DNA from: Aeromonas sanarellii
GTDB lineage: Bacteria > Pseudomonadota > Gammaproteobacteria > Enterobacterales > Aeromonadaceae
DNA length: 64,000 nucleotides
Direction: 5' to 3'
Assembly: GCF_000820085.1 (NCBI RefSeq)
Contig: NZ_CDBN01000039.1
Location: forward strand, 1 to 64,000
The notes under the pieces were generated by a model. It was not told the origin of the DNA and ran no database searches. It saw only the letters and a program-made list of their open reading frames with translations. The number at the start of each line of letters is the position of its first letter. Within the stretch, counting starts at the first letter, position 1. A program made the translations under genes and the position numbers. Shown piece by piece: positions 14,987 to 23,420 of this stretch.

Positions 14987-16012
14987 TCACTCCCACAGCC
15001 GGGTCGGCACCACCAGCAGCATGGTGCGCTGGCCGATGGCCACGTTGGCGTTGGGGAAGACCACCGCCTCCCGCGGTTTCTCTACCCTGTATTGCCGATC
15101 CCCGTCTTCGGCCAGCACAAAACCCTGGGGAAATTCGGTGAAATTGTCCACATCGCTGGCAAACAGGAAACGGAACTGCTCCGACTGCTTGTTGATCACC
15201 CGATCGATGGCGAAGAGGGTGAAATCATCCGCCCGCCAGGGCTCGAGCAACACCTCATCCTGGGTCACCAGCTCCTGCAACGCCTGGCGCACCTCGATGA
15301 AGCGGGTCATGTCGTTCTCGCCGAAGGGGCGCACCTTGCCCAGCTCCACCGTGAAGGCATGGGCCCCGTGCTGGTGCGAACTGTAATAGCTGAAGGTGGT
15401 GGTCGGGCCGCTCGAGAGCAGTATGGTGCGCACGCCGCAGGCACCGAGGAAGCGGACCTGCTCCTTGCAGTGGGGGCGCTCGTGGGGGAAGGGATAGACG
15501 GCAAACTTCTCGTGGCGCGAGCCGCGGATGGCGGTGTGCAGATCGTAGTGATAGCGGGGCCTGGCGGGATCGGCGAAGAAGCGGCTCACATACTGCTCCA
15601 GGCGCATGGCGCGAATGCGCTCCCGGTTGCACAGCCCCTCCCCCCTGCTGTGGGCACCGGAGAAGAGCCGGTTCATGTTCTCTTCCACCTCCCGCACACC
15701 CTGGTTCATGGCGGCGGGGTTGCCAAACAGAAACAGCACCCGGTGACGGGCCCTGAGTTCTCCCCCGAGCAAGCGGCTCAGCAACTGGTTGCAGATCTCG
15801 ATGGGGGCGGTCTCGTTGCCGTGGATGCCGCAGGAGAGCACTATGTCCTTGCGCCCGCCCGGCCTATCTTCCGCCCCGTGGGCGGGCTCCAGGCAGATCA
15901 CGCCGGTGTCCCACACGCTCACCCTGGTGCCGTCGGGCAGGTCGAAGTCGAAGGGATCGAGCTGCCACTCGTGGCGACGCGTCAGGGCCAAAAAGTCATG
16001 CTGGGGAATCAT
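14987..16012 (-). CDS. astE: succinylglutamate desuccinylase
   Basis: This 341-residue zinc hydrolase catalyses the last step of the arginine succinyltransferase pathway: N-succinylglutamate to glutamate and succinate. The zinc site is visible as His64 and Glu67 (GIHGNETAP), with the third ligand in YHYDLHTAIRGSRHEKFA around residue 155. A GTG at 16021 is in frame, but AGAGGG is spaced for the ATG at 16012. The other ast genes (astC, astA, astD, astB) are not adjacent, so astE is a single gene here; this detached arrangement occurs in several gammaproteobacteria. A terminator follows. Confidence 0.93.
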   Translation of the reverse strand: MIPQHDFLALTRRHEWQLDPFDFDLPDGTRVSVWDTGVICLEPAHGAEDRPGGRKDIVLSCGIHGNETAPIEICNQLLSRLLGGELRARHRVLFLFGNPAAMNQGVREVEENMNRLFSGAHSRGEGLCNRERIRAMRLEQYVSRFFADPARPRYHYDLHTAIRGSRHEKFAVYPFPHERPHCKEQVRFLGACGVRTILLSSGPTTTFSYYSSHQHGAHAFTVELGKVRPFGENDMTRFIEVRQALQELVTQDEVLLEPWRADDFTLFAIDRVINKQSEQFRFLFASDVDNFTEFPQGFVLAEDGDRQYRVEKPREAVVFPNANVAIGQRTMLLVVPTRLWE

Positions 16013-16273
16013 CCGTCTCACCCTCTTGTCTGGAATACCATGGCCGGATTATACGCAAGGCGAGCGGGCTTAAAATCAATTTTTAAACAAATTCAAACAG
16101 TAACGACACAAAATTGGCGATGGTTGATGACAAGTCATTCAACACCAGGGGACGCGAGAGCAATACGGGGGAGGAAAAACGACGGCAGACGGCAAGGGGA
16201 AAGGGCGGCTCTTCACGAGGGGCATCAGGCCCCGGGGATCAGCGAGAGAAACGAGGCATCCGTGCCCGGCTGA

Positions 16274-16483
16274 TCAACCACGCCAGAACGGCTTGGTGGT
16301 CTCTTGATAGCGATCGGCTTCGTTCAGACCGATGTCCTTGAGCAGGTAGGCGGGCAGCTCGGAGAGCTGGCGACGGCTGCGGCTGCGTTCCAGCCAGGTC
16401 AGGACGGTCATCTTGGCGCGAGCAACCAGGTTCGAGTCGCTGGAGTGCTGGTAACCGGCTTCGGTATAGGTCATGTTGGCCAT
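16274..16483 (-). CDS. DUF1127 domain small protein
   Basis: This 69-residue basic protein ends in a DUF1127 domain: LTWLERSRSRRQLSELPAYL, then LLKDIGLNEADRY and KPFWRG. Short DUF1127 proteins have been linked to RNA turnover and to phosphate or carbon metabolism in alphaproteobacteria; the role in gammaproteobacteria is not settled. The start has AGAGGAG seven bases upstream. The gene is divergent from tus across 509 bases. The domain call is confident, the function is not. Confidence 0.82.
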   Translation of the reverse strand: MANMTYTEAGYQHSSDSNLVARAKMTVLTWLERSRSRRQLSELPAYLLKDIGLNEADRYQETTKPFWRG

Positions 16484-16705
16484 GGTGTGGCTCCTCTAAG
16501 TTCTGCACTGGGTTCGTATTTTCTTGCGCAAAGCTTAGTCAGCCCGGTGAGGTGCCTCAATTGACGAATTTTGATACATGACATTAGTAAAAGTAATGGC
16601 TATTCTCCCCAGCCATAAAAACATAACCATATGATTTTTATCATAAATGTCAGGGCAACTTTCCCCCGTGCAACCCGACAGCATTTTCTCCTGCATCACG
16701 GGTTT

Positions 16706-16737
16706 CTAACTATGCAGTTTCCTACGTTAGCTATGCA
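16706..16737 (+). repeat. phased direct repeat, possible protein-binding sites
   Basis: CTAACTATGCA at 16706-16716 recurs as TTAGCTATGCA at 16727-16737, a spacing of 21 bp or two helical turns, so both copies face the same side of DNA. This suggests cooperative binding of a regulator. It is not part of any gene I can identify. Confidence 0.45.
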
Positions 16738-16894
16738 CGGACCGGCGCCGGACCCAAAGCCGGCCAGCCCGGTCTCACCACCAATTGTTAACCGAAAGTT
16801 TCATTAAAGATCGTTATTTAACAGAACGATGCAGCAAGGCAACGCCTTCGCCACGCACCGCGAGGCGACCCCGATCAGGGGCAGAAAGGGACAC

Positions 16895-16923
16895 TTGGCA
16901 CCCTGTCGACATGCTGGTATGGT
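16895..16923 (+). promoter_or_regulatory. candidate tus promoter
   Basis: TTGGCA (16895-16900) and TATGGT (16918-16923) are separated by 17 bp, and TG one base before the -10 makes it an extended -10 element. It predicts a start near 16930 and a leader of about 63 bases. Confidence 0.5.
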
Positions 16924-16992
16924 TATTTATACAGTAGTCAGTCATGCTGCCTTTCCCCTCAATGCCGGACAGGCGACACACAGGATCTGCCG

Positions 16993-17886
16993 ATGGACAC
17001 CTTTACCCCCGCCGCCGCCCTGCGCCAACAGATGGCCCTGCTGGAAGAGGCCCTGGCCCGCCTCGCCAGTCGGCTCGCCCGGCTCGACTTGCAGGAGGCC
17101 CATGTCTATCCCCTCCCCGCCGTGGCGCAGGGGGAAGAGCACGAGCCCATCGAGGCCATCGAAGTCGGCCATCTGCAGGGCGACGCGGCGCTGGCCGCGA
17201 CCCTGGCGGCCTTTCAGGATCACAGCGCCCGCCCCGGCTGCTCCACCAAGGCGACTCATCGCCTGCCGGGCTGGCTGCGCTTCCCCGCCGCCTGTGCCGC
17301 TGATCTGGCCCCCCTGATCGAGGAGATCAACGGCCACAAGCTCGCCTTCAAGGCCCTGGTGCAGGCCGCCGGCGGACGGGACGAGAAGTTCGAGCTGGTG
17401 CACGGCGCCCTGCCCGGCGTCATCACCCTGCAGGTCTATCGCAAGCTGACCTGGCTTCAGGGGGCGCTCCACTCCCTCGGTTTCACCTGGGCCGACAAGC
17501 AGAGCATCAGCCGCCTCAGCCGTGAGCAGGTGCTGGAGATGCTGGAGCGCAGCCGTCGCTACATCCCGGCCCTGTCGGACAACGAGGAGTGGAGCAAGAT
17601 GGTGGATCAGGAGGTGTACGACATTCGCCGCCTGCCGGCGGATGCCCAGCTGCGCATCCGCCGGCCGGTCAAGACCCACCCCATGATCAACCTGCTCTGG
17701 CAGGACAGGGAGCCGCGCAAGCAGCAACTCAAGGCGAGCCTGCCGTTGCTGCTCTGCTCCGATACCTCGCCCAGCGTCACCCACCTGGGCCACTACCCGC
17801 CCAAGCTGCGTCAGGCGCGCCGGGATCGCAAGATTGGCGGCGAGCCCATCATCGAGCGGCTGCACCTCTACCTCTATCAGGGGTAG
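16993..17886 (+). CDS. tus: Tus, DNA replication terminus site-binding protein
   Basis: This 297-residue protein aligns along its length with E. coli Tus (309 aa), which binds Ter sites and blocks replication forks from one side by locking a flipped cytosine. Shared segments include LPGVITLQVYRKLTWL, FTWADKQ, RIRRPVK and the ending IIERLHLYLYQG. The cytosine-pocket residues Phe140, His144 and Gly149 of E. coli correspond to Phe133, His137 and Gly142 here (KFELVHGALPG), and the DNA-contacting Lys89 to Lys86. Ile79 of the pocket is not evidently conserved. AGGA lies seven bases before the ATG. The gene is monocistronic and converges on a perfect terminator. Its presence hints that this window lies near the replication terminus. 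Confidence 0.92.
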   Translation: MDTFTPAAALRQQMALLEEALARLASRLARLDLQEAHVYPLPAVAQGEEHEPIEAIEVGHLQGDAALAATLAAFQDHSARPGCSTKATHRLPGWLRFPAACAADLAPLIEEINGHKLAFKALVQAAGGRDEKFELVHGALPGVITLQVYRKLTWLQGALHSLGFTWADKQSISRLSREQVLEMLERSRRYIPALSDNEEWSKMVDQEVYDIRRLPADAQLRIRRPVKTHPMINLLWQDREPRKQQLKASLPLLLCSDTSPSVTHLGHYPPKLRQARRDRKIGGEPIIERLHLYLYQG

Positions 17887-17907
17887 CTCGCCCGCACGGC
17901 CCCAACG

Positions 17908-17938
17908 ACAAGGGGAGCATCCCAGATGCTCCCCTTGT
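17908..17938. terminator. bidirectional hairpin between tus and the SNF2 gene
   Basis: Thirteen-base perfect arms (17908-17920 and 17926-17938) around the loop CCCAG contain the GC-rich core GGGGAGCAT. The stem ends in ACA/TGT and the T-tract is short, so efficiency is uncertain, but the site between two convergent stop codons fits a shared terminator. Confidence 0.8.
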
Positions 17939-17959
17939 CTCGCTCACCCGCACAGGCTG

Positions 17960-20900
17960 TCAGCTCATCAGCAGCGCTCTCAGGCTCTCCACGTCCAGCC
18001 CCTTCACCTCGGACTGGCCGCTCAGGAGGCCATCGGCCAGGGCCCGCTTCTCGTCGTGCAGGGCCACTATCTTCTCCTCCACCGTCTGCTCGCACACCAG
18101 CCGATAGACGGTCACCGGCTGGGTCTGGCCCATGCGGTGGGCCCGATCGCTCGCCTGATCCTCCACCGCCGGGTTCCACCAGGGGTCCAGGTGCAGCACG
18201 GTATCGGCCTGGGTCAGGTTGAGACCCGTGCCCCCCGCCTTGAGACTGATGAGGAACAGGGGCACCGCTTCGTGGCGAAAACGCAGGATGGACTCCTGAC
18301 GGGACTTGGCGGAGCAGCCGCCGTCCAGATAGCAGTAGTCCCACTGCTTCTGCGCGATGCGCGCTCGCAGCAGGCTCAGGAGATCGACGAACTGGCTGAA
18401 CACCAGCACCCGGTGGCCGCCGTCGATGGCCTCCTCCAGCAGGTTCATCGCCTCGTCCAGTTTGCTGCTGGTCTGGGACCACTCCGGCATCACCAGCTGG
18501 GGCGAGCAGCAGAGGCGCCGCAGCCGGGTCAGCCCGCTCAGCACGTGCATCAGGGCGCGGCCATCGGCGCTCTGCACCTGCTGCACCACCTCGCGCCTTG
18601 TCGCCTCGTAGAGCTGGCGCTCCTCGGGGGAGAGGCTGATGTGGTGGATGATCTCGGTCTTGTCCGGCAGCTCGGTCAACACCTGCTGCTTGAGGCGGCG
18701 CAGGATGAAGGGGCTGATCACCGCCCGCAGCATCGCCATGTGGCGGGGATCCTTCACCGCCTTGCCGAAGCGGCGCTTGAACTCGCCGAGGCTGCCGAGC
18801 AGGCCCGGGTTGATGAAGGTGAACAGGCTCCACAGCTCGCCGAGGTGGTTCTCGATGGGGGTGCCGGAGAGGGCCAGGCGAAAATCCCCGTCGAGCTGGA
18901 ACAGCAGTTTGGCACGCTGGGTGCCGGCATTCTTGATCTGCTGCGCCTCGTCCAGCACCATGCTCGCCCAGTGACGGGACTTGAGCGCCTGGGAGAGGCT
19001 GCCGAGCATGCCGTAGTTCACCAGGATGATCTGCCCGGCCCTGGCCTCTTGGATCAGGGTCGCCCGCTCGGCGGGGTGCTCGAACACCACCACCTCCAGC
19101 TCGGGGGCAAACCGCGCCACCTCCTCCTGCCAGTTGGTGACCACTGACTTGGGTACCACCACCAGGGCGGGGCCGAGATGCTGGCGCATGCGCAGCACCA
19201 TGAGCGCCTGCAACGTCTTGCCTAGGCCCATGTCGTCGGCGAGACAGGCGCCAAAGCCGTGGTGGGCCAGGGTCGCCATCCAGCGCACCCCCTCCTTCTG
19301 GTAGTCCCGCAGCGCCGTCAACAGCTCGGGGGCACACTCCACCTCCTGCTGCCACTCCTGCTGCAAGTCGTGCCAGGCGTCATCCCCGGCGGTGGTCACC
19401 GCCGACAGCAGGCGGGCCAGGGGATAGGCCAGCTTGTTGTTGATGCGCTGCTCGGTGTCCAGCATGGCCCCCAGCATGGTGAGACGCTCCACCAGCTTGT
19501 CGCTCAGCATCAGGCTGGTCTTCTCGTCGAGCTGGACGGTGCGCTGCCCCGGGGTCAGCTGGCGCAGGATAAGGCGAAGATCGAGGATCTGGTGCTCATC
19601 CAGCGCCAGCGCCCCCTCCACCTGGAACCAGTCCTGGCGCCGCTCGATGCGCAGGCTCAAGGCCGCCTCGTCGAGGCTCTTGAGGCGGGCGCTGTCCTGG
19701 TGCCAGTGCACCACCACGCCGGCGTCCACCAGCTCGGGCAGGGCGTTGACCAGGGTCAGCGCCTGCTCGCCATCCAGCTTCCACTCGTTGCCCGGCAGGC
19801 CGATGGGCAACTGGTTGCGCAGGCGCTGGGCCTCGGCCTTCTCGGCGGCCAGATCCCGCTGCCAGTAGTGGTACTCCCGGATCCCCTGGCGCACCATGGC
19901 CTCCCCCTTGCCAAGGGGCAAGGGAGGGAGATCCCCCTCCCGGGTCACCAGCTGGACCACCAGCTGGCCCTCCTGCCAATCCAGCTGGACCGAGGGGATG
20001 CCGGGCCAGGGGGCCAGCTCGGCGTTGCCCTTGAGCCCCGCCACCTGGCTGTGCCAGGGAAGATCCGGGATGGCATCCAGGGTGCGCTGGAGCTCGTCGA
20101 GCCCGGCGGGCGGCAACGCAGGGATAGCCTCCAGGGCCGGCAGCCTGTCGAGCAGCGCCTGCGGAGTCAGAATGAGCTGCCACAGATCCTGGGCCAGGGG
20201 CACGATGTGCGCGCCACGGGCCGCGGCGGCCGGGCTCAGCAGAGCCTTCATGCCGGCGCCCTGGGCCGCCGGGTCGTGGGCGCCTTCCTCCGGCACTATC
20301 TGCAGCAGGGGGGCGCTGATGGCCAGTTGCAGCTTCTGCCCCTTGGCATTGAACAGGCGGGGGTGGTCCGCCAGGGGGCGCCAGGCCTCTCGCGGCAGCT
20401 TGCCCATATTGCGCTGCAGGGTGCGCACCAGCGCCCAGTCCGCCTCGTCCAGCAGGTTGGCGTACTGGGTGGAGAGCAGGGCCGGATCGACCCGGCGCCC
20501 GGCGGTCCACTCCCCCTTGGTGCTCTGCTTCTGGATCTTGCACTCGAGCTCGGGCCCCTCGGCGTGGAGCAGCCATACCAGCCGCTCCTGAGGCTTGCGC
20601 ACACCGCTCGAGCGCCCCAGCCCCTGCAACCAGTTGAGCCAGCTCGCCGAGGCGGGCGCCTTGCCTTCCTCGCCCTGTGCCCCCTCCTCGTCCTCATCCA
20701 GGGGGGAGGCGCGCAGCGAATGCAGCGGGGCACGCACCGCCCCCTGCCCCAGCAAGAGCCGCAACAGATCCTGGCAGAAGGCCATCAGACGGTGGCGCGG
20801 CTCGGCCTCGAGCAGGTGGGAGAGATCCCACTTGTGCAATATGGTCACCTGGGGACTCTGTTCGCCGTGGCGGGCCAGGGCGCAGAGATCGAGCCAGAGA

Positions 20901-21820
20901 TAGCCCCAGTGCAGCTCCTCCAGCGGCAGTTGCAGAGTATCGAACAGCCCCACCGCCTGACCGTGGCGATCGCCCGCCCACTGTCCCAGCAGATCCGCCA
21001 GCAGGGGGGAGCCATTGCCCAGGCTGCGCTGCCACTTCTTGCGCTGTTCGCTCCCCTGCACGGGATCCGCCTGCTGCAACCAGCCGAGCCAGAGCAGGGC
21101 GCTGAACATCCTGGGCCAGGACCCGGCCCCCCCCTGCACCTGCCACTGCCCAAGCGCCCTCTGGAGCCGTTCGGCCAGGGGCTGTTCATCCTCCCGCGCC
21201 GCCAGTTGTTGTAGCGACGGCCAGTGAGTGGTCACCTCGCCGGTCAGCGGGCCGCAGAGCCACTCCCACTCGGTGGCCAGCGCCTCGACCCGCGCCGCCA
21301 GTGCAGGGGCGCAAGGGGTGACCAGGGACGCCAGCGGCCAGCTCGCCTCCGGCTCGGCATCCAGCAGGGTCTGCAGGGCGAAGTGTTCGAGCAGCAGGGT
21401 TTGCCAGGCGGGGCTGGAGCCAGGCAGCAGGCGATGGGCGTCGGGCAGATCCAGCAGGCTCAGGAGCTCCGCGCTCTGGTAATAGGCCGGGATCTGCCCC
21501 GCCTCCCCCAGGCAGAGCTCGCGCACCACCCCTTGTGCCACCTCCTGCCCCGTGACCGAGGGCACCCGGCGCCAGTCCGGCATGGGGCAAGCCCCCGAGC
21601 GTACCGCCAGGATCAGGGTCAGGGTCCCCTCCGCCGTCAGGCTCCACTGCTGCTCCGTGCGCTGGCGGATCAGCCCCAGCCGCTCCAGCCGGTTCAGGGT
21701 GTCGGTCAGCGAATGCTGCCCATGCAGCGTGTCTTGCAGGTAACGGGTGCTGGCGGCGCGCTGCAGTTGCAGCTCGCAGAGCAGGACATGGCAATCCGAA
21801 GAGAGGGTGAAGGCTGACAT
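17960..21820 (-). CDS. very large SNF2-family ATPase (1286 aa) with winged-helix N-terminus
   Basis: The C-terminal 450 residues form a complete SNF2 motor: motif I DDMGLGKT (about residue 865), motif II DEAQ (about 955), motif III SGTPIENHLGELW, and motifs V-VI ending QASDRAHRMGQ (about 1220). Such motors translocate on double-stranded DNA and remodel protein-DNA complexes; RapA is the best known bacterial relative. The first 75 residues look like a winged helix. The 750 residues between are poorly conserved to my eye, with a second block before the motor (about 590-830) resembling the SNF2-associated region of bacterial homologues. It is monocistronic, with terminators on both sides. A defence, recombination or transcription-recycling role cannot be decided from sequence. 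Confidence 0.88.
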   Translation of the reverse strand: MSAFTLSSDCHVLLCELQLQRAASTRYLQDTLHGQHSLTDTLNRLERLGLIRQRTEQQWSLTAEGTLTLILAVRSGACPMPDWRRVPSVTGQEVAQGVVRELCLGEAGQIPAYYQSAELLSLLDLPDAHRLLPGSSPAWQTLLLEHFALQTLLDAEPEASWPLASLVTPCAPALAARVEALATEWEWLCGPLTGEVTTHWPSLQQLAAREDEQPLAERLQRALGQWQVQGGAGSWPRMFSALLWLGWLQQADPVQGSEQRKKWQRSLGNGSPLLADLLGQWAGDRHGQAVGLFDTLQLPLEELHWGYLWLDLCALARHGEQSPQVTILHKWDLSHLLEAEPRHRLMAFCQDLLRLLLGQGAVRAPLHSLRASPLDEDEEGAQGEEGKAPASASWLNWLQGLGRSSGVRKPQERLVWLLHAEGPELECKIQKQSTKGEWTAGRRVDPALLSTQYANLLDEADWALVRTLQRNMGKLPREAWRPLADHPRLFNAKGQKLQLAISAPLLQIVPEEGAHDPAAQGAGMKALLSPAAAARGAHIVPLAQDLWQLILTPQALLDRLPALEAIPALPPAGLDELQRTLDAIPDLPWHSQVAGLKGNAELAPWPGIPSVQLDWQEGQLVVQLVTREGDLPPLPLGKGEAMVRQGIREYHYWQRDLAAEKAEAQRLRNQLPIGLPGNEWKLDGEQALTLVNALPELVDAGVVVHWHQDSARLKSLDEAALSLRIERRQDWFQVEGALALDEHQILDLRLILRQLTPGQRTVQLDEKTSLMLSDKLVERLTMLGAMLDTEQRINNKLAYPLARLLSAVTTAGDDAWHDLQQEWQQEVECAPELLTALRDYQKEGVRWMATLAHHGFGACLADDMGLGKTLQALMVLRMRQHLGPALVVVPKSVVTNWQEEVARFAPELEVVVFEHPAERATLIQEARAGQIILVNYGMLGSLSQALKSRHWASMVLDEAQQIKNAGTQRAKLLFQLDGDFRLALSGTPIENHLGELWSLFTFINPGLLGSLGEFKRRFGKAVKDPRHMAMLRAVISPFILRRLKQQVLTELPDKTEIIHHISLSPEERQLYEATRREVVQQVQSADGRALMHVLSGLTRLRRLCCSPQLVMPEWSQTSSKLDEAMNLLEEAIDGGHRVLVFSQFVDLLSLLRARIAQKQWDYCYLDGGCSAKSRQESILRFRHEAVPLFLISLKAGGTGLNLTQADTVLHLDPWWNPAVEDQASDRAHRMGQTQPVTVYRLVCEQTVEEKIVALHDEKRALADGLLSGQSEVKGLDVESLRALLMS

Positions 21821-21899
21821 CGGAACTCACGGGCAGATGCAAAGGCGGAATTTTAACGGGAAAGCGGCGGCGGCTCGACCCTTAAGCGCGAATTAGCAC

Positions 21900-21932
21900 A
21901 AAAAAAGCGGCGCAGGGATCTGGAGGCGCCGC
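21900..21932 (-). terminator. second tandem terminator downstream of yceH
   Basis: Arms GCGGCGC (21907-21913) and GCGCCGC (21926-21932) with a 12-base loop are followed on the minus strand by seven T. It lies 31 bases beyond the first yceH terminator and 80 bases upstream of the SNF2 start. Confidence 0.8.
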
Positions 21933-21963
21933 CACGGCCACTGGCTCAGGCTGCCGGCGCCAT

Positions 21964-21985
21964 AAAAAAAGGCGCCGCAGCGCCT
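21964..21985 (-). terminator. first tandem terminator downstream of yceH
   Basis: On the minus strand GGCGC-TGCG-GCGCC is followed by seven T. It begins about 25 bases after the yceH stop codon. The two terminators together insulate the SNF2 gene from yceH transcription. Confidence 0.85.
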
Positions 21986-22008
21986 CTTGATTGAGCCAGG
22001 AGTCACCC

Positions 22009-22662
22009 TCAGCCTTCGAGCCGTGCCAGGCGGGATTCCAGCGCCTGCAACTGCGACTTGAGGCGCTCGACTTCCTCTTCCAGCTGGCTCAGGCGATCGG
22101 CGGCAGGAGAGGCGTGGCTGACTGCCGGTGCGCTCTGTGCCAGGGCCTCCAGGTCTATCTCCCCGCCGAACAGGTGGGCGTAGCGGGACTCCCGCTTGCC
22201 CGGCTCCCGGGGCAGCTTGACCACATAGGGCCCCCGCTCGACGAGGCCGGCCAGCACGGCATCCACCTCGGTCACGTCGTCGAAACTGCACAGGCGATTG
22301 GTGCGCGAGCGCAGTTCACCCGGGGTCTGCGGGCCGCGCAGCAAGAGTTCGCAGACAATGCCGAGCTCCTGGGCGCTGAACTTGAGCTCGCCAAATTCGG
22401 TGTTGCAGAAGCGGTGCTGGTAGCGCGGCACCCGGGCGTTGAAACCGGCGGTATTGACCACCAGGCGGCGGCGGATCAGCTCGTCGATCACGGCGCGGAT
22501 GTCCAGCTCGGCGAGCTCCAGCACGGGCTCGCGGTTGCTCTTCTGGTTGCAGGCGTTGACCAGCGCATTGAGCGAGAGAGGGTACTGATCCGGCGTGCAG
22601 ATCTCTTTCTCTATCAGGCAGCCGATCACGCGCGCCTCTAATGGGCCTAGTACTATCTCCAT
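22009..22662 (-). CDS. yceH: YceH/UPF0502 (DUF480) family protein
   Basis: This 217-residue soluble protein is a clear YceH homologue, starting MEIVLGPLEARVIGCLIEKE and with the family segment YPLSLNALVNACNQKSNREP. The fold known for the family is two tandem winged helices; the molecular role is not established, although E. coli yceH lies beside virulence-factor and flagellar genes. The last 30 residues (SQLEEEVERLKSQLQALESR) form a coiled coil that suggests dimerisation. An in-frame extension to 22731 is not needed: GGGAG precedes the ATG at 22662. Confidence 0.93.
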   Translation of the reverse strand: MEIVLGPLEARVIGCLIEKEICTPDQYPLSLNALVNACNQKSNREPVLELAELDIRAVIDELIRRRLVVNTAGFNARVPRYQHRFCNTEFGELKFSAQELGIVCELLLRGPQTPGELRSRTNRLCSFDDVTEVDAVLAGLVERGPYVVKLPREPGKRESRYAHLFGGEIDLEALAQSAPAVSHASPAADRLSQLEEEVERLKSQLQALESRLARLEG

Positions 22663-22798
22663 GTCATACTCCCTTGCCAAACAAGACGTTAAGACGGTTA
22701 TCTTAGCCAAGACGCTACCGCCGTCCAGCACTCAAGCCCGTTTTTGCGAGCCGATGCCCCCCTTGGTGCAACCTTGTACAGCTCCTGCCTCGACGTGG

Positions 22799-23248
22799 CT
22801 ATACAGACTTGTCGACCCGGGTGTCCGCTCCCGTGGTCAGGATGCGCACCCTGTCCCCCTTGGCGAAGGTGAGTGCGGGATCCTGCTCCTGCACGACGTT
22901 GAGCAGTTTGCCCGCCTCCGTCTTGATCAGCAGCTCGACCGTCTGCCGGCCCTGCCCGCTCTGTTGGTTACCCTGGCGGCGGCGGGAGACTTCGGCCCCC
23001 GCGACGGCCCCCACTGTGGTGGCGACGGTCTGGCCGGAGCCACCGCCAAATTGGCTGCCGACGGCGGCTCCCAGCGCGGCCGCCCCTATGGTGCGAAGGG
23101 GCCGGGTAGTTCCCTGCCGGGGCGCCTCCTGGGTGAGGAGGCGGCTCTCCTGTACCGTGCCGTATTCCACCTGGGCGCTGGTGCCCGCGACAGCGGGCGA
23201 ACCCGTCAGGGCGAGCAGGCTGATGACGATGAATGCACTCTTCTTCAC
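22799..23248 (-). CDS. glycine-zipper outer-membrane-type protein (SlyB-like)
   Basis: This 149-residue exported protein has a signal peptide (GTG start, KKSAFIVISLLALTGSPAVA then cleavage before G) and no lipobox cysteine. Residues about 55-85 form a glycine zipper (IGAAALGAAVGSQFGG then VGAVAGAEVS), as in SlyB and related envelope proteins. The C-terminal part (VELLIKTEAGKLLNVVQ and GDRVRIL) is a small beta domain common to this group. GGAG lies eight bases before the GTG at 23248; longer in-frame starts run into the upstream terminator of the next gene. It may stabilise the outer membrane. The assignment to SlyB itself is uncertain. Confidence 0.72.
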   Translation of the reverse strand: MKKSAFIVISLLALTGSPAVAGTSAQVEYGTVQESRLLTQEAPRQGTTRPLRTIGAAALGAAVGSQFGGGSGQTVATTVGAVAGAEVSRRRQGNQQSGQGRQTVELLIKTEAGKLLNVVQEQDPALTFAKGDRVRILTTGADTRVDKSV

Positions 23249-23366
23249 GATATCCACTCCGGTGACGACCAAGACCCGATGACGCCGACCCCGCCTTGGG
23301 CCACGCCATCCCCCCGGGGAGACTACACCACCAAAGCTGACTGCCAGCTTGCCCGAGGTGGAAATG

Positions 23367-23391
23367 ATCACGGCCGCGAGGCGGCCGTGAT
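23367..23391. terminator. hairpin downstream of the pglL-type gene
   Basis: Eleven-base perfect arms (ATCACGGCCGC at 23367-23377 and its complement at 23381-23391) enclose a three-base centre. It lies 30 bases after the stop of the ligase-type gene. Only CATTTCC follows on the minus strand, so it is a weak intrinsic terminator at best. Confidence 0.6.
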
Positions 23392-23420
23392 GGAAAGACA
23401 CCGAGGGCTGTCACTCCGGA

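Larger units (their letters stand above)
16484..16992. other. 509-base divergent intergenic region between the DUF1127 gene and tus
   Basis: No convincing gene is present. The left half is AT-rich and the right half GC-rich. It holds a phased direct repeat at 16706-16737 and a candidate tus promoter at 16895-16923. I looked for an E. coli-type Ter sequence (GTTGTAACTA core) and found no good match on either strand. Confidence 0.6.

Noticed and set aside
16680-16992. E. coli-type Ter site upstream of tus
   Set aside because: Partial matches only (a TAACTA hexamer at 16707-16712 and ATTGTTAACC near 16780); neither has the GTTGTAACTA core.
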